Made by a program: the position numbers and the translations under genes. From the NCBI GenBank assembly GCA_035544875.1, contig DASZZP010000003.1, positions 49,247 to 113,246 on the forward strand: a DNA stretch of 64,000 nucleotides, given 5' to 3'. This document shows positions 15,920-24,653 of the stretch, in pieces (the first letter of the stretch is position 1; every line of letters starts with the position of its first letter). The notes under the pieces are model-generated. The model saw only the letters and a list, made by a program, of their open reading frames with translations, did not search any database and was not told the DNA's origin. The DNA is from JASLEW01 sp035544875. Its GTDB lineage: Bacteria > Acidobacteriota > Thermoanaerobaculia > Multivoradales > UBA5704.

Positions 15920-17223
15920 GCCTGCTCGCCCGCGCCGAGCGGGTGCTGCCGGGGGGCGTCAACTCGCCGGTGCGGGCCTTCCGCGGCGTCGGCGGCGAGC
16001 CGGTCTTCGTGCGCGCCGCCTCAGGCGCCTGGCTGGAAGGCGAGGACGGGCGGCGCTACGTCGACTACATCGGCGGCTACGGACCGCACATCCTCGGCCA
16101 CCGGCACCCGGCGGTGGTGGCGGCGGTCGGCGAAGCGCTCGGCCGCGGCACTTCCTTCGGCGCGCCGACCCTGGCGGAGGTCGAGCTGGCGGAGCTGATC
16201 GCCTCGGCCCTGCCGGCGGTCGAGATGGTGCGGCTGACCAGCTCGGGCACCGAGGCGACGATGTCGGCGCTGCGGCTGGCGCGCGCCGCCACCGGCCGCC
16301 ACCGTTTCCTCAAGTTCATCGGCTGCTACCACGGCCACGCCGATCCCTTCCTGATCGCCGCCGGCTCGGGAGCCGCCACCCTGGGCGTCCCCTCCTCGCC
16401 CGGCGTGCCGCCCGCGGTCACCGCCGACACCCTGCTCGCTCCCTACAACGACCTCGCGGCCGTCGAGGCGCTGTTCGCCGCCCGCGGCCCGGAGATCGCC
16501 GCCGCCTTCGTCGAGCCGATCGCCGGCAATATGGGGGTCGTGCCGCCGCTGCCGGAGTTCCTGCCCGGGCTGCGCCGGCTGTGCGACGGCGCCGGCGCGC
16601 TGCTGGTCTTCGACGAGGTGATGACCGGCTTCCGGGTCGCCTGGGGTGGAGCGCAGTCGCTGGCGGGCGTGACCCCGGACCTGACCACCCTGGGCAAGGT
16701 GATCGGCGGCGGCCTGCCGCTCGCCGCCTATGGCGGCAGCCGCGAGCTGATGCGGCGGATCGCACCGGCCGGTCCCGTCTACCAGGCCGGAACGCTCTCG
16801 GGAAACCCGCTGGCGGTCGCCGCGGGGCGTGCCGCGCTCGGCGAGCTGGCGGCCGGCGGCGGCGCGGCCTACCAGCAGCTCGAAGAGAGCGGCGCCGCCC
16901 TGCAGGCCGGCATCGAGGCGGCCGCCCACCGCCACCGCGTCCCCTGCCGGGTGCAGCGCCAGGGCTCGATGCTAGGCCTCTTCTTCACCGCCGCGCCGGT
17001 CGAAAACCTCGACGATGTCGACGCCAGCGACCGGCGCCGCTTCAGCCGCGTCTTCCATCACCTGCTCGCGGCCGGCATTCACCTGCCGCCCTCGCCCTAC
17101 GAGACCCTCTTCGTGTCCACCGCCCACGGCGAGGAGGAGATCGCCGCGACCCTCGCGGCCTTCGACCGCGCGCTCGCCAGCGAAAGCGCCGAGAGCGCCG
17201 TAGCGGCTGGAGCCGCGCTCTGA
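15916..17223 (+). CDS. hemL: glutamate-1-semialdehyde 2,1-aminomutase
   Basis: PLP enzyme making 5-aminolevulinate from glutamate-1-semialdehyde (C5 haem route). Motifs: GGVNSPVRAFRGVGGEP, the SSGTEATMSALRLARA cofactor loop, FDEVMTGFRVA, and the PLP lysine in LGKVIGGGLPLAAYGG. About 435 residues, normal. GTG at 15916 gives MSLLARAERVLPGG, matching usual family starts, and overlaps the hemB stop as GTGA; GTG at 15907 is an in-frame alternative. An Ala/Ser/Glu-rich tail ends the protein. Confidence 0.96.
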   Translation: MSLLARAERVLPGGVNSPVRAFRGVGGEPVFVRAASGAWLEGEDGRRYVDYIGGYGPHILGHRHPAVVAAVGEALGRGTSFGAPTLAEVELAELIASALPAVEMVRLTSSGTEATMSALRLARAATGRHRFLKFIGCYHGHADPFLIAAGSGAATLGVPSSPGVPPAVTADTLLAPYNDLAAVEALFAARGPEIAAAFVEPIAGNMGVVPPLPEFLPGLRRLCDGAGALLVFDEVMTGFRVAWGGAQSLAGVTPDLTTLGKVIGGGLPLAAYGGSRELMRRIAPAGPVYQAGTLSGNPLAVAAGRAALGELAAGGGAAYQQLEESGAALQAGIEAAAHRHRVPCRVQRQGSMLGLFFTAAPVENLDDVDASDRRRFSRVFHHLLAAGIHLPPSPYETLFVSTAHGEEEIAATLAAFDRALASESAESAVAAGAAL

Positions 17224-17313
17224 GCCAGCTGGGCCGCACCGGCCACGCCGCTGGCCGCCTTCGCACCTGACCCGTTTTCTTCCTAGCAGCTCAAGCGCTC
17301 GCCGCGAAGCGCG

Positions 17314-17319
17314 TATAAT
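17314..17319 (+). promoter_or_regulatory. likely -10 element for the ferredoxin gene
   Basis: A consensus TATAAT in otherwise GC-rich sequence, 58 bases before the ferredoxin start. The -35 about 17 bases upstream is poor (TCAAGC). It is followed by a strong AAGGAGG ribosome site. Confidence 0.5.
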
Positions 17320-17376
17320 GCCGAGGCTTGGCCGGCAGACTACCGACGCCCAAGAATCAGCCCAAGGAGGGGCGGC

Positions 17377-17631
17377 ATGACCCATATCATCACCGAACCG
17401 TGCATCGGCGTGAAGGATACGGCCTGCGTCGATGTCTGCCCGGTGGATTGCATCTACGGCAAGAACGACGACTGGGAGATGCTCTACATCCACCCCGAGG
17501 AGTGCATCGACTGCGGCCTCTGCATCGACGCCTGCCCCGTCCAGGCGATCTTCCCGATGGAAGAGACCCCCGACAAGTGGAAGGCCTTCATCGCCAAGAA
17601 CTACGAGCACTTCAACCTCGCCCCCCCGTAG
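17377..17631 (+). CDS. fdxA: 7Fe ferredoxin ([3Fe-4S][4Fe-4S])
   Basis: 84-residue electron carrier. The first cluster motif, CIGVKDTACVDVCPVDCIYG, lacks one of the usual four Cys (Val at the second position), as in FdxA proteins with a 3Fe cluster. The second, CIDCGLCIDACPVQAI, is a complete 4Fe motif. AAGGAGG upstream. Own promoter and terminator, so a separate transcription unit between the haem genes and the cytochrome locus. Confidence 0.93.
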   Translation: MTHIITEPCIGVKDTACVDVCPVDCIYGKNDDWEMLYIHPEECIDCGLCIDACPVQAIFPMEETPDKWKAFIAKNYEHFNLAPP

Positions 17632-17656
17632 CACCCCCCCACCTTCGACCCATTGC

Positions 17657-17678
17657 GAGGCGCGGGCAACCGCGCCTC
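17657..17678 (+). terminator. hairpin terminator after the ferredoxin gene
   Basis: Perfect 9-bp stem GAGGCGCGG / CCGCGCCTC closed by the GNRA tetraloop GCAA, 26 bases after the stop codon and followed by a T-rich stretch (ATCTATTTC). Separates fdxA from the downstream cluster. Confidence 0.8.
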
Positions 17679-17726
17679 ATCTATTTCCCGCCATTCCGGC
17701 CCCATTCACCGCCGCCCGCCGTCGGG

Positions 17727-17732
17727 GATAAT
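17727..17732 (+). promoter_or_regulatory. possible -10 element for the cytochrome cluster
   Basis: GATAAT, 60 bases before the TTG start at 17792 and just past the ferredoxin terminator. No clear -35 at the right distance. Offered because the eleven-gene run needs a promoter here. Confidence 0.35.
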
Positions 17733-17791
17733 CTATTGGAGCTTCGACGGCGTAAGCCGGGTGGAACAGAAGCCGGGGAGGCAGTGACAAA

Positions 17792-20191
17792 TTGCCAGGC
17801 GAACGATTTGATCTAGTCATCGTCGGGTCGGGTCCCGCGGGGCTCGCGGCGGCGGCCAACGCGTGGGCCAACGGGCTCGCCTACGTGGTGCTCGAGCGCA
17901 CCGACCACCTAGCCGATACGATCCACTGCTACCAGAAGCGCAAGCACGTCATGGAGGAGCCGGCGGCGGTGCCGATGCGCGGCGCGCTGCCCTTCGGGGC
18001 CGGCGCGCGCGAAGCCGTGCTCGAGGGCTGGTCGCGATTCGCCGCGTCAGCCGCGGGGCTCAAGGTGCGCTTCCGCCAGGAGATGACGGGGCTCGAGAAG
18101 ACGCTGGAGGGATTGCTGGTGCGCACGCCGGCCGGCGAATACCTGGCGCCCAACGTGGTGCTGGCGGTCGGCACGCAGGGGAACCCACGCCAGCTGGGAG
18201 TGGCGGGCGAGGATCTGCCGCATGTCAGCACGCGGCTGGTCGATCCCGATGAGTTCCATGACCTGGACATCGTCGTCGTCGGGGGCGGCGACTCGGCGCT
18301 CGAGGTGGCGCTGGCACTCTGCGACCACAACCGCGTCGGGCTGGTCGTGCGGACGCCCGAGATCCTGCGCGCCAAGGAGAGCCTGGAGCGCGAGATCCTC
18401 AGCCGGCAGGCGACGGGCCAGCTGACCATCCACTTCAGCACTCAGGTCAACCAGGTCGAGCCCGGGTTCGTCGAGCTCAAGAAGCCAGAGGGCAGCCTCC
18501 GGGTGGCGGCCGATCGCGTGATCGCGAAGCTCGGGGCAACTCCGCCACGTGCCCTGCTGGAAGGCTTCGGGATCCGCTTCACCGGCAGCGGCAGGGAGAC
18601 CAGGCCGGTGCTGTCGCAGCGCTTCGAGTCGACGGTGCCGGGGGTCTTCCTCGCCGGCGCAGTCACCGGCCGCGACCTGATCAAGCTCGGCGTCAATCAG
18701 GGCTTCGAGGTGGTGGAGCACATCCTCGGTCACGAGGTCGAGCCCGCCGACGAGCAGGTCCTGCGCCAGCGTCTGCCCTGGTGGAGCGGCACGGTGGCCC
18801 AGCGCATCGCCAGGCTGCGGGAGGACATCCCACTGTTCGGCGCCGCCAACGAGGAACTGCTGCGCGAGGTCTTCCTCGCCGCGGAGGTCCGCGCCTACCG
18901 CGACGGCGAGGTGATCCTGCGGCAAAACGACTACAGCGACAGTTTCCTGGTGGTGGTGGACGGCGAGGTCGACGTGTCGGCCCGCGCCGAGGGGGGCGCG
19001 GAGCGCAAGCTGGCTACGCTCGTGGCCGGCAACTTCTTCGGCGAGATGAGCCTCATCTCCGGCCGCCGCCGCAACGCCACCGCGACCGCGCGGCGGGGAG
19101 CCCGGCTGATCGAGGTGCCGCGCAAGGCGATACTCAAGCTGATCGCGACCGACTCCGCAGTCAAGGCCATGGTCGACGAGGCGTTCCTCATCCGCGCCTT
19201 TCAGGGCTACCTCTTCCCCGAAATGCCCGAGTCGGTGCTGTGGAAGCTGGCATCGCAGGCCAAGATCGAGCGGCTCGACCGGGGGCAGGTGGTGTTCCGC
19301 GAGGGCGACCCGGGCGACGCCTTCTACTTGATCCGCAGCGGCCAGGTGAAGGTCGCCAAGCTCTCGGGCGGCAGGGAGCTGGTGCTCGCCTACTTGGTGG
19401 CCGGCAACTTCTTCGGCGAGACGGCGCTGCTGCCGGAGGCGCCGCGCACCGCCAGCGTGACGGCGATCTTTCCCACCGAGTTGATCCGGCTCGACAAGGT
19501 CCACTTCGACCTCTTCCTTGCCGCCCACCCCCACCTCGGCGCGGGCTTCACCGGCAAGCTCGAGGAGCGGCGGATCGCGTCGCTGATCGCCGAAGCCACG
19601 CCAGGCGCGGGCAACGTGCTCTCCGACCTCATCCGCGAGGAGGTCGTCATCGGCACCCAGGCGCTGTTCATCGACGAGCACAAGTGCGTGCGCTGCAACA
19701 ACTGCATCAGCGCCTGCGAAGGGGTACACGAGGACCGCCAGGCGCGCCTGTCGCTCACCGGCATCAAGCTCCCCGGCCTGCTCGCCCCAAACTCGTGCTG
19801 GCAGTGCGAGAACCCGCTGTGCATGACCGATTGTCCGCCGGATGCGATCGCCCGCGACCCGCACGGCGAGGTCTACATCAAGAGCAACTGCATCGGCTGC
19901 GGCAACTGCGAGCGCAACTGCCCCTACGACAATATCTTCATGGTGCACCCGAAGACCGAGCGGACGCTGTTCGGCTGGATCCAGTCGCTGTTCGGCAGTG
20001 GCGGCGAGCCCGGCGAAGGCGAGGCGGTCGAGCTGGGCAGGACGGTGGCGGTCAAGTGCGACCTGTGCCGCGAGATCGACGGCGGTCCCGCCTGCGTGCG
20101 CAGCTGCCCGACCGGCGCGGCGATCCGGCTCGAGCCGGCCGAGTTCCAGCAGCGGCTGGCGACGCTGATTGGGCGCAGCGGGGAGCTTTGA
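17792..20191 (+). CDS. fusion: FAD/NAD(P) oxidoreductase - two cNMP-binding domains - four [4Fe-4S] ferredoxin
   Basis: 799 residues, probably cytoplasmic and peripheral on the membrane. Domains: thioredoxin-reductase-like flavoprotein, 1-330, with FAD loop IVGSGPAGLAAAANA and NAD(P) loop VVVGGGDSALEVALAL near 160 and closing GVFLAGAVTGRDLI; cyclic-nucleotide-binding domain 1, about 345-455, with GEMSLISGRRRNATAT; domain 2, about 480-590, with GETALLPEAPRTASV. Both cassettes keep the Glu and the phosphate-binding Arg. C-terminal 630-745 holds sixteen Cys in four groups (CVRCNNCISAC, CWQCENPLCMTDC, CIGCGNCERNC, CDLC...CVRSC) as in HybA/DmsB-type subunits. No CxxC redox disulfide in the flavin part. 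TTG start with GGGGAGG upstream; the stop shares one base with the next ATG. Inferred role: NAD(P)H-to-membrane electron entry gated by cAMP. Confidence 0.9.
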   Translation: MPGERFDLVIVGSGPAGLAAAANAWANGLAYVVLERTDHLADTIHCYQKRKHVMEEPAAVPMRGALPFGAGAREAVLEGWSRFAASAAGLKVRFRQEMTGLEKTLEGLLVRTPAGEYLAPNVVLAVGTQGNPRQLGVAGEDLPHVSTRLVDPDEFHDLDIVVVGGGDSALEVALALCDHNRVGLVVRTPEILRAKESLEREILSRQATGQLTIHFSTQVNQVEPGFVELKKPEGSLRVAADRVIAKLGATPPRALLEGFGIRFTGSGRETRPVLSQRFESTVPGVFLAGAVTGRDLIKLGVNQGFEVVEHILGHEVEPADEQVLRQRLPWWSGTVAQRIARLREDIPLFGAANEELLREVFLAAEVRAYRDGEVILRQNDYSDSFLVVVDGEVDVSARAEGGAERKLATLVAGNFFGEMSLISGRRRNATATARRGARLIEVPRKAILKLIATDSAVKAMVDEAFLIRAFQGYLFPEMPESVLWKLASQAKIERLDRGQVVFREGDPGDAFYLIRSGQVKVAKLSGGRELVLAYLVAGNFFGETALLPEAPRTASVTAIFPTELIRLDKVHFDLFLAAHPHLGAGFTGKLEERRIASLIAEATPGAGNVLSDLIREEVVIGTQALFIDEHKCVRCNNCISACEGVHEDRQARLSLTGIKLPGLLAPNSCWQCENPLCMTDCPPDAIARDPHGEVYIKSNCIGCGNCERNCPYDNIFMVHPKTERTLFGWIQSLFGSGGEPGEGEAVELGRTVAVKCDLCREIDGGPACVRSCPTGAAIRLEPAEFQQRLATLIGRSGEL

Positions 20192-21048
20192 TGCTGCTGC
20201 GGACTCCCCTGTCGAGGCGCTGGCGGCGCTGGACGCTGCTGGCGCTCGCCCTGCTCACTGGCCTTTACTTCACCGATGAGGCGAGGAGCGAGCCGCACGG
20301 CGGCTCGGCGATTGGCATCGCCTACGGCGCTCTCGGCCTCCTCGCGATCTTCGTTCTGCTCTACTTCGGGGTGCGCAAACGGTCCTACCGCAGCACCTGG
20401 GGAAGCCTCGAGGGCTGGCTGCAGGCGCACGTCTACATCGGGCTGCTGTCGGCGTTCCTGATCCTTTTTCACGCCGGCTTCCGCTTCCATGACCAGGTCG
20501 CGACCGCGGCCTTCGTCGTGCTCGCGCTGGTCGCCGCGAGCGGCTTTCTGGGCGCGGTCTTCTACACCGGGCTGCCGCGCCGGCTGAACGAGGTCGAGAG
20601 CAACCTCACCGCGGTGGAGATGGCGGCGCAGCTCGACCAGCTAGCGGGCGCCATGGTGCGCCTCGCCGCCAACCGGTCAGCCCCGTTCCAGAGGGTTTGC
20701 CAGGGGCTTCTCGACGAGTCGCGTCCCGGCCGGATGGCGGGCTGGAAGCTGGTGTTCGGGATGGCGGGGGTGGGCAGCCGCCCGGCGGCGGGCGCCGCGG
20801 GAGCAGGAGGGGGAGCCGGCCGCTGGGCCGTGCACCTGCCCGACCTGCCGGCCGCCGAGCAGTCGGAGCTGCGCCAGCTCCTGGTGCTCTCGCGCCAGCG
20901 CGGCGAGCTGCTCGAGCGGCTGGTGGCGCAGCAGCGCTACCGCAATCTGCTCGACGCCTGGCTCTATTTCCACGTGCCGCTGTCGTTCGCGCTGGTGGCG
21001 CTGGTGATCGCTCACCTGGCGGCGGTCTTGTACTTCGGGCGCCGCTGA
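20191..21048 (+). CDS. dihaem cytochrome-b-like membrane protein
   Basis: 285 residues with about five membrane spans. Two helices each hold a pair of His exactly 14 positions apart (H-x13-H): HVYIGLLSAFLILFH near residue 78 and HVPLSFALVALVIAH near residue 264. That is the spacing of bis-His haem b ligands in cytochrome b families. A soluble helical loop lies between (about 130-255). The ATG shares its first base with the upstream TGA (TGATG), so it is coupled to the flavo-FeS subunit. Inferred role: carry electrons across the inner membrane from that subunit to periplasmic haem c. Not a close match to any named family I know. Confidence 0.8.
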   Translation: MLLRTPLSRRWRRWTLLALALLTGLYFTDEARSEPHGGSAIGIAYGALGLLAIFVLLYFGVRKRSYRSTWGSLEGWLQAHVYIGLLSAFLILFHAGFRFHDQVATAAFVVLALVAASGFLGAVFYTGLPRRLNEVESNLTAVEMAAQLDQLAGAMVRLAANRSAPFQRVCQGLLDESRPGRMAGWKLVFGMAGVGSRPAAGAAGAGGGAGRWAVHLPDLPAAEQSELRQLLVLSRQRGELLERLVAQQRYRNLLDAWLYFHVPLSFALVALVIAHLAAVLYFGRR

Positions 21049-21067
21049 CGAAGGGGCCGGGACCGCG

Positions 21068-22825
21068 ATGCCCTTCCTGATCCAGCGCGAGCGGCGGCCG
21101 ACGACGCCGGGCACGCAGGCGGGGCCGGCGCGGCCGGCCGGGCAAGGGCAGCCGGCAGCGCCAGCGCCCCAGCCGCTGCGGCGGACGCAAGCTTCGCGGC
21201 AGATGATGATCAACCGCGTCCCGGGCGGCGTGCTGCGCATCGGACGCGGCACCAACGCGGAGCTGCGCCTGGAGGGCGCCGCCGTGGCGCTCGAGCATGC
21301 GGTCATCCGGGCCGACGCGGGAGGCTTCCAGCTCCTCGATCGCGGGAGCGTCACCGGCACCTATCTCAACGGCCAGCGGGTGAAAGAGGCGCAGCTGGCC
21401 AACGGCGACACGATCCGGGTTGGCAACTTCCAGCTCACCGTCCTCCTGGGCTCGCCCGAGACCGCGGCGGTTGCCGGGCTCCTGGGGCTCACCGTGCGGG
21501 AGGTCGCGGAGGCCGCCCCGCCCGAGAGCCCGGGAGAGGAGACGCCGCGCGCCAGGGCGCCGGCGCCGCCGGGAGCCGACTACCTGTCGGCCCTGAGCCT
21601 GCGGCGCTGGTTCCTTGGCAAGGCGCTCCTCGCCCTGGTCGTGACCCTGGCCACCGGCATCGTGCTGGTCGCGCTCCCGCTGCGCGGCAAGCTCACCGCC
21701 TTCCAGCCGGGCCCGGTGGCGGCCGCGCATGCCGGCCTCGCCTGCGGCGCCTGCCACGCCCCTTGGCGCGGACCGACCCCGGCGCAGTGCGCCGACTGCC
21801 ACGGCAAGCAGCAGAGGATCATCCTCGTGCATCAACCGCGGCAGGCGTTCAACCCGCCCTGCGCCGGCTGCCATCCGGAGCATCGCGGCGAAACCGCGGT
21901 CTTGCGGGCGGACGACCAGAGCTGCGTCAGCTGCCACGGCGATCTGCAGGTGGCGGACGGCGGCGAGCCCCGCTTCGCCCGCCATGTCCACGGCTTCGCG
22001 AGCGACCACCCGGAGTTCGCGGTGACCCTGGCGGGCGGGGTGCGCCTGCCGCTCGCCGAAGCGGTGGCGCATCGCGCCGGGCTGGCGCTGCTCCGCTTCA
22101 ACCACCGGCAGCATCTCCGCCCCGGGCTGCCGGCGCCGGCGGGCCGGCGGGTCCAGCTCTCCTGCGCGAGCTGCCACCTGGTGGGCGAGGGGGCGGGGAC
22201 CGGGATCGTTCCCTTCAGCTACCAGCAATCCTGCACTACTTCCGGATGTCACCCGCTCACCTTCGACGAGCGCCGGCCGGACCAGGTCGCACCCCACGCC
22301 GATCCGCAGCGGGTGCGGGAGTTCCTGTTGAGCGCCTACGCCGAGCGGCGGGCGCCGAGAGAGTCGGTCGGGGCGCTCTACCGGCGCCTGGTGCGCACGC
22401 CCCAGGCGGCGGCCGGGGTCGCCGATTTCGGCGCCGGAGCCCAGCGCGCCATGGTCGGGGCGGAACGCTATCTCTACCGCACGGCCTGCAAGGAGTGTCA
22501 CGACATCGATTTCGCGGCGACGCCGCTGCCGCGAGTGCGCTGGGGGGCGAACCCGGCGCGCCACCTGCCGTACAGCCACTTTTCTCACCTCGACCACCGC
22601 CAGACCGCCTGCGCCGACTGCCACGGCGGCGCGGCGCGGAGCACCGGCGCCGCCGACGTTCTGCTGCCCGGGATCACGGTCTGCCGGCGCTGCCATGGCG
22701 GCGCGGCGGAGGCGGGCGCGGCGCGCGCCTCCTCGCCGGCGGTCCGCCCCGCCCGCGCCGAGTGCAGGAGCTGCCACGAATACCACCCGCGGCGGCCCCC
22801 AGGATGGGTGGCGCAGGCTTCTTGA
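21068..22825 (+). CDS. FHA domain - transmembrane - decahaem cytochrome c
   Basis: 585 residues. Residues about 45-130 form a forkhead-associated phosphothreonine-binding domain (LRIGRGTNAELRL, LEHAVI, SVTGTYLNGQRV). A single membrane helix follows near 183-203 (LLALVVTLATGIVLVALPL). The periplasmic part has nine CxxCH sites (CGACH, CADCH, CAGCH, CVSCH, CASCH, CKECH, CADCH, CRRCH, CRSCH) and one CTTSGCH (C-x4-CH), ten haems in all. So a cytoplasmic phospho-signal sensor is joined to a periplasmic haem wire. Encoded 19 bases after the cytochrome-b-like gene. Confidence 0.9.
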   Translation: MPFLIQRERRPTTPGTQAGPARPAGQGQPAAPAPQPLRRTQASRQMMINRVPGGVLRIGRGTNAELRLEGAAVALEHAVIRADAGGFQLLDRGSVTGTYLNGQRVKEAQLANGDTIRVGNFQLTVLLGSPETAAVAGLLGLTVREVAEAAPPESPGEETPRARAPAPPGADYLSALSLRRWFLGKALLALVVTLATGIVLVALPLRGKLTAFQPGPVAAAHAGLACGACHAPWRGPTPAQCADCHGKQQRIILVHQPRQAFNPPCAGCHPEHRGETAVLRADDQSCVSCHGDLQVADGGEPRFARHVHGFASDHPEFAVTLAGGVRLPLAEAVAHRAGLALLRFNHRQHLRPGLPAPAGRRVQLSCASCHLVGEGAGTGIVPFSYQQSCTTSGCHPLTFDERRPDQVAPHADPQRVREFLLSAYAERRAPRESVGALYRRLVRTPQAAAGVADFGAGAQRAMVGAERYLYRTACKECHDIDFAATPLPRVRWGANPARHLPYSHFSHLDHRQTACADCHGGAARSTGAADVLLPGITVCRRCHGGAAEAGAARASSPAVRPARAECRSCHEYHPRRPPGWVAQAS

Positions 22826-22901
22826 CACGGTCGGCAGGGCAAGACTAAGTTTGCCGCAGAGCCAGGAAGTTCGAGCAGCCAGGGTGCCGCTGGAGAGCGC
22901 G

Positions 22902-24653
22902 ATGCGACCGAGCGCCGGCTGGATGATGGTGAGCGGTCTCGCCGCAGCGACTGCGATGGCGGCGGCGGCGGTATTGGAGCCAGGGGAGCCAGGCGCTGCG
23001 CCCGGGCTCCGGCTCGCGCCGCGGCTTTCCATGACCGCGCCCGACGGTCCGGCCGCCGCAGCGGCCGCGGGCAACCGCGGTGATCCGGGCGCGCCCGGCG
23101 ACGGCGCCCGGCATGCCGGCCGAGGCGCGTCGCCGCCACCGGGTACGACTCGACCGCCCCCCCCGCCACCACAGCCGCCCTCTCCTGAGCCGCCTGGCGA
23201 CGGCGGGCCGTTCCCCCCGTCGGCGACGCCGGCGGTGTGCGCGGATGGGGCGGCGCTGGCGGCGGCGGAGGTGGATGGGCTGGTGCGCGCGGCGGCGGGG
23301 GCGGACGTCGGGGAAGGGATGACGGTGGCGGTCGTCGACCGCGCAGGCAGGGTGCTCGCGCTCTTCCGCAAGGCCGGTGCCGACCCGGCCGACGGCGACC
23401 GGGCGGTGGGGCTGGCGCGGACCGGCGCCTTCTTCAGCAACGACCAGGCGCCGCTGTCGTCGCGGACCGTGCGTTTCATCTCGGGCATCCACTTCCCGCC
23501 CGGCATCGAGCGCACGCCGAACGCCGCGCTCTACGGCATCGAGAACACCAATCGCGGCTGTTCGCTCCACGTCGCCTTCAACCAGGGCAAGGCGGTGCCG
23601 CCGGCAGGGTCGCTGGCGGGCGGGGCCTGCCAGGGCGCGGCGCAGGCCGGCTGTGGCACCGGACCGGTCACCGGCAAGGCCGACCCGTTCGACAGCGACC
23701 CGGGGGCGGTCGACCCGGGCGGCCTGCCGGTCTTCCGCGGCGGCGCTGTGGTGGGAGGAATCGGCGTCACCGGGGTGTTCCCGGAGCTGGCCGAGTTCGC
23801 GGCCTTCACCGCGATCGCCAGCGGCGGCTTCCTGCCCGCCGTCGCGGCCCCCGGCGTGGTCTTCATCGACGGCGTGCGGCTCCCCTTCGTGCGGCAGACG
23901 CGGCGGCCGGATTTCACCAGCCCCGGTTCGCCGGCCGGCGCCTACGCGCTCGGACCGCTCGCCGGCGGCTGCGCGCCGGATGGCTACCTGGTGGGGCCGG
24001 CGGCGGGCTCGCGGCTCGCCGCCGCCGAGGTCGATCGCATCGTGCAGCAGGCGATCACGGCAGCCGGCCGCACCCGCGCCGCGATCCGGCTGCCGCTCGG
24101 CTCGCGGACCCGCATGGCGATCGCGGTCGGCGACCTCGACGGCCGCATCCTGGCGCTCTACCGGATGCCCGACGCCACGGTGTTCTCGATCGACGTGGCG
24201 GCGGCCAAGGCGCGCAACGTCGTCTATTTCAGTGCCGGCACCCCGAGCGCCTCGGCCGACCTGCCCGGCGTGCCGGCCGGGACCGCGGTCAGCAACCGCA
24301 CGCTGAGCTTCGGCTCCCAGCCGTTCTACCCGCCGGGCATCGACGGCAGCGGCCCGGGGCCGTTCTTCGCGCTGCTCGAGCACGACCGGCTGAACCCCTG
24401 CACGCAGGGCTCGCAGCAGGCGGGCCCCGACCAGAACGGCGTCGTCTTTTTCCCCGGCAGCCTGCCACTCTACCGCGGCGGCGCCCTGGTCGGCGGCCTC
24501 GGGGTGAGCGGCGACGGCGTCGAGCAGGACGACTACGTCTCGTTCCTCGGCGCCCAGGGCTTCGTGCCGCCCGAGGAGATCTGGGCGGACCGCGTCTTCA
24601 TCGGCGGCGTCCACCTCCCGTTCCTCAAGTTCCCGCGCAATCCCGAGCGATGA
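22902..24653 (+). CDS. secreted protein with two HbpS/GlcG-like domains
   Basis: About 583 residues: N-terminal signal-like hydrophobic segment (MMVSGLAAATAMAAAAVL), a long Gly/Ala/Pro-rich linker including a polyproline run near residue 85, then two copies of a GlcG/HbpS-type domain. Copy 1 is near 110-330 (AAAEVDGLVRAAA, TVAVVDRAGRVLALFRKAG), copy 2 near 355-560 (AAAEVDRIVQQAI, IAVGDLDGRILALYRMPDA). Some members of this family bind haem or sense redox state. ATG at 22902 chosen; GTG at 22884 is possible. The stop overlaps the next gene as ATGA. Confidence 0.75.
   Translation: MRPSAGWMMVSGLAAATAMAAAAVLEPGEPGAAPGLRLAPRLSMTAPDGPAAAAAAGNRGDPGAPGDGARHAGRGASPPPGTTRPPPPPPQPPSPEPPGDGGPFPPSATPAVCADGAALAAAEVDGLVRAAAGADVGEGMTVAVVDRAGRVLALFRKAGADPADGDRAVGLARTGAFFSNDQAPLSSRTVRFISGIHFPPGIERTPNAALYGIENTNRGCSLHVAFNQGKAVPPAGSLAGGACQGAAQAGCGTGPVTGKADPFDSDPGAVDPGGLPVFRGGAVVGGIGVTGVFPELAEFAAFTAIASGGFLPAVAAPGVVFIDGVRLPFVRQTRRPDFTSPGSPAGAYALGPLAGGCAPDGYLVGPAAGSRLAAAEVDRIVQQAITAAGRTRAAIRLPLGSRTRMAIAVGDLDGRILALYRMPDATVFSIDVAAAKARNVVYFSAGTPSASADLPGVPAGTAVSNRTLSFGSQPFYPPGIDGSGPGPFFALLEHDRLNPCTQGSQQAGPDQNGVVFFPGSLPLYRGGALVGGLGVSGDGVEQDDYVSFLGAQGFVPPEEIWADRVFIGGVHLPFLKFPRNPER

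Noticed and set aside
18047..19948. Minus-strand frame of 633 codons
   Set aside because: Shadow of the flavin-cNMP-FeS fusion gene, no motifs.
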